Shown here: in pieces, positions 37,610 to 42,477 of the stretch
How the letters are laid out: every line of letters starts with the position of its first letter
How positions within the stretch are numbered: position 1 is the stretch's first letter
Assembly: GCA_002632355.1 (NCBI GenBank)
Contig: NSJJ01000020.1
Location: 1 to 42,477, forward strand
Source of the DNA: Sulfuricella denitrificans
GTDB lineage: Bacteria > Pseudomonadota > Gammaproteobacteria > Burkholderiales > Sulfuricellaceae
DNA length: 42,477 bases
Direction of reading: 5' to 3'
Program-made: the position numbers and the translations under genes
Notes under the pieces: generated by a model
Database searches by the model: none
What the model saw: only the letters and a program-made list of their open reading frames with translations
What the model was told of the DNA's origin: nothing

Positions 37610-40369
37610 ATGGCATCCATACAAGAACTCAAGGACCGCATCGATCTTCACGATCTGGCGGATAAGCTGGGTCTGCGCCGTGGCAAGGGCGACAAGGGGA
37701 ATTACCACTCCCCGCACCACGACGACAAGAGCCCTTCACTTTCGATTTTCAAGGATGGCAAGTCGTGGAAGGACTGGTCCGCCGACGAGGGCGGATCCTG
37801 CATCGATCTGGCCATGTATGTGAAGGGCTTTTCTGAGATCGGCGATGCGGTGAAATATCTGCACGAGCTTTACGGCTGGCCGCTCGACCGCCAGAAGCAG
37901 GAGGAAAACCGGCCCAAATCCACGGTGGAATATATCGCCGACCGCTGCATGGAGCATCGGGCGCTGGCGATTGATTATCTGGCCGGACGCGGGATCACCG
38001 AGGAAGTCGCACGCCACGCGGTGGAGAAAGGCAGCGTGGGTTTCAACGACTGGCGCAGCCCGAAGGTGGCCGAGGGCGATCCGGGCCACGGCGGGCCTGC
38101 TGTGGCTTTTATCGTGAAGACCCTGAACCCCGGCCATGTGGTGGCGGTGGACATGCGTTATCTGGACCCGGCGCTCAACGGCGGGGTGAAGACGCAGTGC
38201 CAGGGAGAAAAACACGGCTATGGCTGGACTTCTGATATCAAGCGGCTGCACGCGGCGCACACGGTCTACATCGTTGAGAGCCCGATCAATGCGCTGTCGG
38301 TGGAATCGGCCGGGCTGAAAGGCGTGGCGGCTTTTGCGGTGCGCGGATTGAATGTGCCGGCAATCGACTGGACGTTCCTGATCGGCAAGCGGGTTTTGAT
38401 CTGCATGGATAACGACGAGGCATTCCCGGACGGGCACCAGCAGGCAGGACGCCGCCCCGGTCCGGAGGCCGCCTGGCAGCTGCACGAGATTCTGACCGGG
38501 ATGAACGTGGCGGCGCAGATGATCGACCAGAGCGAGTGGGAGGTGAACGATGTTAACGATTACCTGAAGGCATCTTCCCCTTTCGAATTGCAGATGGCGC
38601 TGAAGAAGATCGAGCCGTGGCTGATCCCGGGTCTGCCGGGCGGCGGGACTGAAGCCGAACGCGAGGCCGCCAGCAAGCCGGGCCGGTCCCGCGTGTATCT
38701 GCCGGGGCACGATTTCGCCAAATACTGGCGCTATCGCGTGAAGGAGGATTTCACCAGCACGCTGGAGATCAAGAAGGATCCGGATACCGACAAGGAGATT
38801 CTTTCCTATGGCGATCTGGCAGGCTTTCGCGTGGCCAGCGTGTCGCGGGTTTCGATTTCCGGCGCCACTTCCACCATGACGGGCGATCCGGACAGCCAGC
38901 CGACGGTGCTGTTTGCCGTCTCGGTGCAGACTCCGCGCCACGGGCCGAAGCTGCTGCGCCGGGTGATGGAAGACGAGAAGTTGCACAATATCGACCAGTG
39001 GAAGAAGTTTGGGCCGGTGTGGAATCAGTCTTCTTTCCTGCGCATGGTGAACATTCTGGAGCGCACGGCGCACCTTGGCGCGCGCCATGCGGTGAACTTC
39101 GTCGGCGTGGCCTGGCGCGATGGCAACCTGATCGTGAATCAGGGGCCGGACTGCTATTTCACCGAACCGGACAAACAGTGTCCTTATCACAACCTCACTT
39201 TCCCTTCCGGCCCGGTCAACGATGCGGCAAGGGTGATTGGCGCTTACCAGACCACCTTCCGCAAGAATGCGGCCTTGATCCCGCTGATCTGGGGCTTGGG
39301 CGGACACCTGAAAGTGTTCCTCGGCTTCTGGCCGCACATGGTGATGCAGGCCGACAAGGGCGCTGGCAAGTCGGTGCTGATCAAGCGGCTGGAGCGCTCG
39401 ATCGCGTTCACGATGTTCTCCGGGCAATCGTTGCAGACCGAGTTCCGGCTGCTGACCTCGATCTCGCACACCTCGCACCCGGTGGGCTGGGAAGAAATCT
39501 CGGCGCGCAAGCAGGAGATCATCGACAAGGCTGTGGCCATGCTGCAGGAGAGCTACCAGTACACGGTGAACCGGCGCGGCAGCGACATGACGGAGTTCCT
39601 GCTTTCCGCCCCGGTTCTTCTGGCGGGCGAGGATGTGCCTGTACGCTCTTTGCTGGGCAAGGTGGTGCAGACGGTACTGACGGGCAAGAAAGGCCCGCTG
39701 ATGCCGGACGATCTGCCGCGCTTCCCGGTCAAGCAGTGGCTGGAGTTTCTGGCTGGCTTGAAGAAGGACCAGGTCATTCAGCTCTACTCGCAGATGCGCG
39801 GAGTGTGCAATTCCTTGTCCAGATCCAGCAGCGACGAAGGCGCCAAGCGGATGGCGGGCAATTACGCAGCCCTGCTCACCTGCTGGCGGCTGATATGCGA
39901 ATTCGCCGGGCTGGATGTGTCCCAGGGCGATTTCGAAGACGATGTACTGGCCGAGATGAACGGGCATATCAAGGACACCAGCGCAGACCGCGAGCCGTGG
40001 GTGTGGATTGTGGAGATCGTGCTGTCGGAGCTGGCGGCCGGGAACTATCGCCACCCGTTCAAGTGGGATTCCGTGGACGATGAAGGCTGCCTGCTGATCC
40101 GCACCAGTCACGTCATGGACCATATCTCCCACACCAACTCCCTGCGCGACAAGTGGAACATGCTGCCGGTGAAGACCGACCGCGTATTCAAGCGCCAGAT
40201 GGCCAATGCAGGCGTTCTGCTGACGAATGCTGACGGTCACCCGCTTGAGGTCGAGCGTACGATCAGGGATCGACGTGAAGGCCACCTGGTGGCTATCAGC
40301 ATCTCCAAGCTGGAACGCTACGGCCTCTACGCAGCGCCACAAGTCGAACCCGAACACCATCACCATTGA
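37610..40369 (+). CDS. primase-helicase (bifunctional replication protein)
   Basis: 919 aa. N-terminal CHC2-like primase domain (residues about 30-75, NYHSPHHDDKSPSLSIF, KDWSADEGGSCIDLAMY) in which most zinc-binding cysteines are replaced. A Toprim domain follows (about 215-285) with E223 and D267-x-D269 (VYIVESPINALS, ICMDNDEAF). In the C-terminal half there is a helicase-like P-loop ADKGAGKS around residues 581-588. It primes and unwinds DNA at the phage origin. RBS is not obvious (GCAGGTTCGCAA upstream). The tail EPEHHHH is natural. It lies next to the iteron cluster. Confidence 0.85.
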   Translation: MASIQELKDRIDLHDLADKLGLRRGKGDKGNYHSPHHDDKSPSLSIFKDGKSWKDWSADEGGSCIDLAMYVKGFSEIGDAVKYLHELYGWPLDRQKQEENRPKSTVEYIADRCMEHRALAIDYLAGRGITEEVARHAVEKGSVGFNDWRSPKVAEGDPGHGGPAVAFIVKTLNPGHVVAVDMRYLDPALNGGVKTQCQGEKHGYGWTSDIKRLHAAHTVYIVESPINALSVESAGLKGVAAFAVRGLNVPAIDWTFLIGKRVLICMDNDEAFPDGHQQAGRRPGPEAAWQLHEILTGMNVAAQMIDQSEWEVNDVNDYLKASSPFELQMALKKIEPWLIPGLPGGGTEAEREAASKPGRSRVYLPGHDFAKYWRYRVKEDFTSTLEIKKDPDTDKEILSYGDLAGFRVASVSRVSISGATSTMTGDPDSQPTVLFAVSVQTPRHGPKLLRRVMEDEKLHNIDQWKKFGPVWNQSSFLRMVNILERTAHLGARHAVNFVGVAWRDGNLIVNQGPDCYFTEPDKQCPYHNLTFPSGPVNDAARVIGAYQTTFRKNAALIPLIWGLGGHLKVFLGFWPHMVMQADKGAGKSVLIKRLERSIAFTMFSGQSLQTEFRLLTSISHTSHPVGWEEISARKQEIIDKAVAMLQESYQYTVNRRGSDMTEFLLSAPVLLAGEDVPVRSLLGKVVQTVLTGKKGPLMPDDLPRFPVKQWLEFLAGLKKDQVIQLYSQMRGVCNSLSRSSSDEGAKRMAGNYAALLTCWRLICEFAGLDVSQGDFEDDVLAEMNGHIKDTSADREPWVWIVEIVLSELAAGNYRHPFKWDSVDDEGCLLIRTSHVMDHISHTNSLRDKWNMLPVKTDRVFKRQMANAGVLLTNADGHPLEVERTIRDRREGHLVAISISKLERYGLYAAPQVEPEHHHH

Positions 40370-40482
40370 TGACTTCCCCCCGTACCCCCAAAAACGTTTT
40401 CCCGCGCCGCGACACCTTCCTTAAAGGGGGGAGGCTCGGCTTTTGGCCTTTTTTCAAAAAAGGTTGGCAGGGGTGGCGCTGT

Positions 40483-40852
40483 AAACCCGTGGATATCAGG
40501 TTTTTTTATGCTAAGTCATTGATTGTTGACATGGTACCGTCCACGGGTTGGGGTTGTTTCTACACGGGTTGGTGTCCGGATTCCACGGGTTTGCCTGTTT
40601 TTTCCACGGATGCCGTTTCGCGCTCCACCCCTTTTCTCTCTCTCTTAATAATTGATAAAGAAGAAGAAAGAAGAGAAACAGGGAGGAAAAAGCAACAAAC
40701 CGCCATCCACGGGTTTCGACAGCTGCTTAAAAAAGCATCCACGGGTTTCCACGCATCATCCACGGGTTTCCGTGGAATCCGTGGATTGTGTTCTTATTTG
40801 TTATCAATGGCTTATGCGCGTATAGAGGCCCATCCACGGATCCACGGGTGGA
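40483..40852. repeat. iteron cluster, probable replication origin
   Basis: A unit of TCCACGGGTTT type recurs in the 529-nt non-coding gap after the primase: 40483 (minus), 40540, 40582, 40706, 40738, 40759 (plus), with degenerate copies at about 40561, 40603, 40770 (minus), 40779 (minus), 40833 and 40841. An AT-rich A/G-rich stretch sits in the middle (40630-40700). Direct repeats with an AT-rich segment next to a primase gene fit an origin. An ORF can be drawn through it but is best explained by the repeats. Confidence 0.75.
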
Positions 40853-40898
40853 AATGCGTGTGGGTAGTTTTGTGTCGGCATTGAAATGGAGAAATTGC

Positions 40899-41132
40899 AT
40901 GGAAAAACTGCAAAACAGCAGCCCAAGTAAACAAAGTCGCTATCGAGTACGGAACGAGGTGAGAGAAAAGGAATGCCTGGCATGCTCAGGATGGTTTCCA
41001 GCCACCACGGAATGGTTTTACTTCTGGGGTGGTTCCTTCACTTCTCGCTGCCGGCAGTGCATGAAGGAAATTGTTTATATGCAGCGCGAGGACAACCCCA
41101 ACTCCAGGTACCACAAGAGCCATCATGATTAA
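40899..41132 (+). CDS. small zinc-ribbon protein, paralog of the 31936 gene
   Basis: 77 aa from the ATG at 40899, preceded by TGGAGAAATTGC. RNEVREKECLACSGWFPATT and SRCRQCMKEIVYM provide two C-x2-C pairs, the same layout as at 31936-32169. It overlaps the downstream recombinase by 8 nt. Confidence 0.68.
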   Translation: MEKLQNSSPSKQSRYRVRNEVREKECLACSGWFPATTEWFYFWGGSFTSRCRQCMKEIVYMQREDNPNSRYHKSHHD

Positions 41133-42129
41133 CGATCTGATCGAATATTTCCTAGAGTTCAAGCGGCACAACGCTGGAAGATCAGAGCGCACAGTACAGG
41201 TGTACCGCCTGGCGCTGAGTCGCCTGGTGGATTTCTTCGCCGAGCGCGATCCGCTGCTGGCCACACATGACGAGCTGGTGGTGTTCTCCGGGATCTGGCT
41301 GCATAAGCGCGGGCTGACGGATCCGCTTAGCCGCCGCACCCATATAGCCGCGGTACGTGAGTTCTATCGCTGGCTGCTGGATAGCCAACATGTTCGCGGA
41401 AACCCGGCGGAAGGCCTTCCCTACCCGAAGGTAGGCCGCAAGATCCCGCGCGTGATGACGCTGAAGTCAGCCGAAAAACTGATGTGGGCACCGGATTTCG
41501 GCACCTTCGAAGGTGTGCGCGATGGCGCGATGCTGGCGCTCCTGGTGGGCTGCGGTTTACGCGCTTCCGGGCTGGTGAATCTGAATGTGAGCAACGTGGT
41601 GGAAGACGAGGTTGACGGAAAGGCGCGCCTGATCCTGAAGGTGAAGGAGAAAGGCAACAAGGAGCGCCGGATCCCGGTTCCGCCAGAGGCCGACATGCTG
41701 CTGCGCCTGTATATGGCACACGACGATCTGAATGATATCGACCGCATTCTTCCAAGTGGTGACCAGGTGCTGTTCGTCAGCACGATGAACCGGACCTGCT
41801 CGATCGATGAATACCGCGGCGAGCGCCGGCGCCTGAATCGCCGAGCGGTGCTGCAGATGGTGGCGAAATATGGCCAGCGCGTCGGGATACCATCCGACCA
41901 GCTGCACCCGCATGCGATGCGTCACCTGTTTGGCACCGAGCTGATCGAGGATGACGTGAATATGCTTAACGCTCAGAAGCTGCTTGGCCATGCCGACCCG
42001 AAGAGCACCGAGATCTACACCCATACCGCCATGCGGAAGTTAACCAGGGAGATCGACCGAGCCAATCCGCTGGCAAAGATGCGCACACCGGTTAGCGACC
42101 TCTTGAAGGAACTGAACAAAAAAAATTGA
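41125..42129 (+). CDS. XerC/D-like tyrosine recombinase
   Basis: 334 aa from the ATG at 41125, inside the end of the zinc-ribbon gene. An N-terminal SAM-like domain (EYFLEFKRHNAGRSERTVQV, HIAAVREFYRWLLDSQHVRG) is followed by the catalytic domain with R146 (GCGLRASGLVNL), H263-x-x-R266 (HPHAMRH), H289 (LLGHADP) and Y298 (TEIYTH). It lacks the insert that marks integron integrases, so it is not IntI. Placed beside an iteron origin, it may resolve multimers as in phage-plasmids, or integrate the phage. Confidence 0.85.
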   Translation: MINDLIEYFLEFKRHNAGRSERTVQVYRLALSRLVDFFAERDPLLATHDELVVFSGIWLHKRGLTDPLSRRTHIAAVREFYRWLLDSQHVRGNPAEGLPYPKVGRKIPRVMTLKSAEKLMWAPDFGTFEGVRDGAMLALLVGCGLRASGLVNLNVSNVVEDEVDGKARLILKVKEKGNKERRIPVPPEADMLLRLYMAHDDLNDIDRILPSGDQVLFVSTMNRTCSIDEYRGERRRLNRRAVLQMVAKYGQRVGIPSDQLHPHAMRHLFGTELIEDDVNMLNAQKLLGHADPKSTEIYTHTAMRKLTREIDRANPLAKMRTPVSDLLKELNKKN

Positions 42130-42371
42130 AATGCCACCCCAAGAGCCGCGCCCGAGTCGTTGCAGGCTGGCGCAACCCATACTAGGGGAAGCAGAGAGAA
42201 ACAGTGATATAGCAGGAAAGCAAGCAAAGGCTAGGCGAAGTGGTGCGGCTGAATACCTGAGTGCAATTGAGGGTCATAACGGGCTAAAACAGATAGGGTG
42301 GCGCAACTATTGAAGTTCGCAGTTTGCAGGAAAGCGAAGTTGATTGACGTGGTTACAGGGGGATCAGGGTC
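42130..42371. other. intergenic region downstream of the XerC/D-like recombinase
   Basis: About 240 nt without a convincing gene. AGCGAAGTT-type segments occur near 42334 and 42389. A recombinase gene is often next to its attachment site, so attP or an attL/attR could lie here, but no repeat with the region near 2.6 kb was found by eye. Confidence 0.3.
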
Positions 42372-42477
42372 ATGAGTGAGACAGTAAAGCGAAGTTCAGT
42401 GAGCGAAATGGAGTGTGCAGGATCAGATTCATCTCTCTCTGCGCAAGGGGTGGGGGCTCGGCAAGGCTACATAGGCC
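42372..42477 (+). CDS. start of an unknown gene running off the window
   Basis: ATG with AGGGGGATCAGGG upstream; 35 codons (MSETVKRSSVSEMECAGSDS and so on) remain open at the window end. Too short to classify. Confidence 0.3.
   Translation, partial: MSETVKRSSVSEMECAGSDSSLSAQGVGARQGYIG

Noticed and set aside
37736-40366. Long minus-strand open frame (876 codons) opposite the primase-helicase
   Set aside because: It is antisense to a gene with clear Toprim and P-loop motifs. The translated sequence is low-complexity His/Arg/Gln-rich, as expected of a codon-bias shadow.
40369-40884. ORF of about 170 codons across the iteron region
   Set aside because: Its sequence is dominated by STG-type repeats that come from the TCCACGGGTTT iterons, it has no ribosome-binding site, and its composition does not look like a protein. 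The repeats explain it.
41125-42129. Interpretation of the right-hand recombinase as the integron integrase of the cassette array
   Set aside because: The region between the catalytic motifs lacks the extra segment that marks IntI enzymes, and it resembles XerC/D. It is also several kilobases away, beyond the primase and origin.
42180-42190. A possible fourth, minus-strand copy of the late element (11-base match TTCCCCTAGTA)
   Set aside because: Only the left part matches; the conserved GTAGTG and TGTCTT halves are absent and it precedes no structural gene.
1-42477. CRISPR arrays and tRNA genes
   Set aside because: No regularly spaced direct repeats of the right size were seen (the iterons are irregularly spaced) and no cloverleaf was recognised by eye. 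A dedicated scan would be needed to exclude tRNA remnants at att sites.

Overview
The window is dominated by a temperate tailed phage (siphovirus-type, with Mu-like head genes) that looks integrated in, or maintained by, a Gram-negative host, most likely a betaproteobacterium. The Gram-negative inference comes from the Rz/Rz1 spanin pair, the periplasmic protein at 28.5 kb and the overall style of the high-GC genes. The host assignment is an inference only.

Layout. 1-2.6 kb: the tail of an IS3-family insertion sequence abuts a 5'-truncated replication-initiator-like gene, an AlpA/excisionase-like HTH gene and a tyrosine integrase, probably the remains of a separate small element. 2.7-9.2 kb: terminase small and large subunits, portal, and a MuF-type head protein fused to a C-terminal HExxH metallopeptidase domain, followed by a small acidic gene that could be its partner. 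9.2-11.1 kb: an AT-rich three-gene cargo operon (TIGR04255-like protein plus two unknowns) with its own terminator, wedged into the head operon. 11.1-19.8 kb: a fused protease-scaffold-major capsid gene, connector and tail-completion genes, a lysis cassette nested inside the morphogenesis genes (holin, M15 endolysin, Rz with Rz1 embedded out of frame), tail tube, and a tail-assembly chaperone with a classical -1 frameshift site. 19.8-21.0 kb: a HicA/HicB toxin-antitoxin pair plus a third gene, bounded by terminators. 21.0-28.1 kb: tape measure and tail-tip genes, ending in a permuted NlpC/P60-type enzyme. 28.1-30.1 kb: a control region with divergent Arc/Mnt-like repressors around palindromic operators, a secreted protein behind the leftward repressor, and a CII-like regulator. 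30.1-34.3 kb: many small early genes, including a short tyrosine recombinase and an HD hydrolase. 34.4-37.2 kb: seven promoterless-looking small genes, each followed by an attC-like recombination site: an integron gene-cassette array without an integron integrase. One cassette is a C5 cytosine methyltransferase, flanked by two copies of the same unknown gene. 37.2-42.1 kb: primase-helicase, an iteron cluster that is probably the replication origin, a zinc-ribbon gene and a XerC/D-like recombinase.

How it works together. Three copies of a 27-bp conserved element sit ahead of the terminase, capsid and tape-measure genes, two of them immediately after intrinsic terminators. They look like phage-specific late promoters that divide the structural genes into three units, with the cargo operon and the HicAB module inserted just before two of these junctions. 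Hairpins follow the capsid and tail-tube genes. The Arc-like pair and the CII-like protein would set lysis versus lysogeny. The primase-helicase and iterons would drive replication.

The most unusual features are the attC cassette array inside a phage early region, the MuF-metallopeptidase fusion with its candidate partner, and the three-gene AT-rich cargo operon. All product calls come from reading the sequence by eye; no database search was run.
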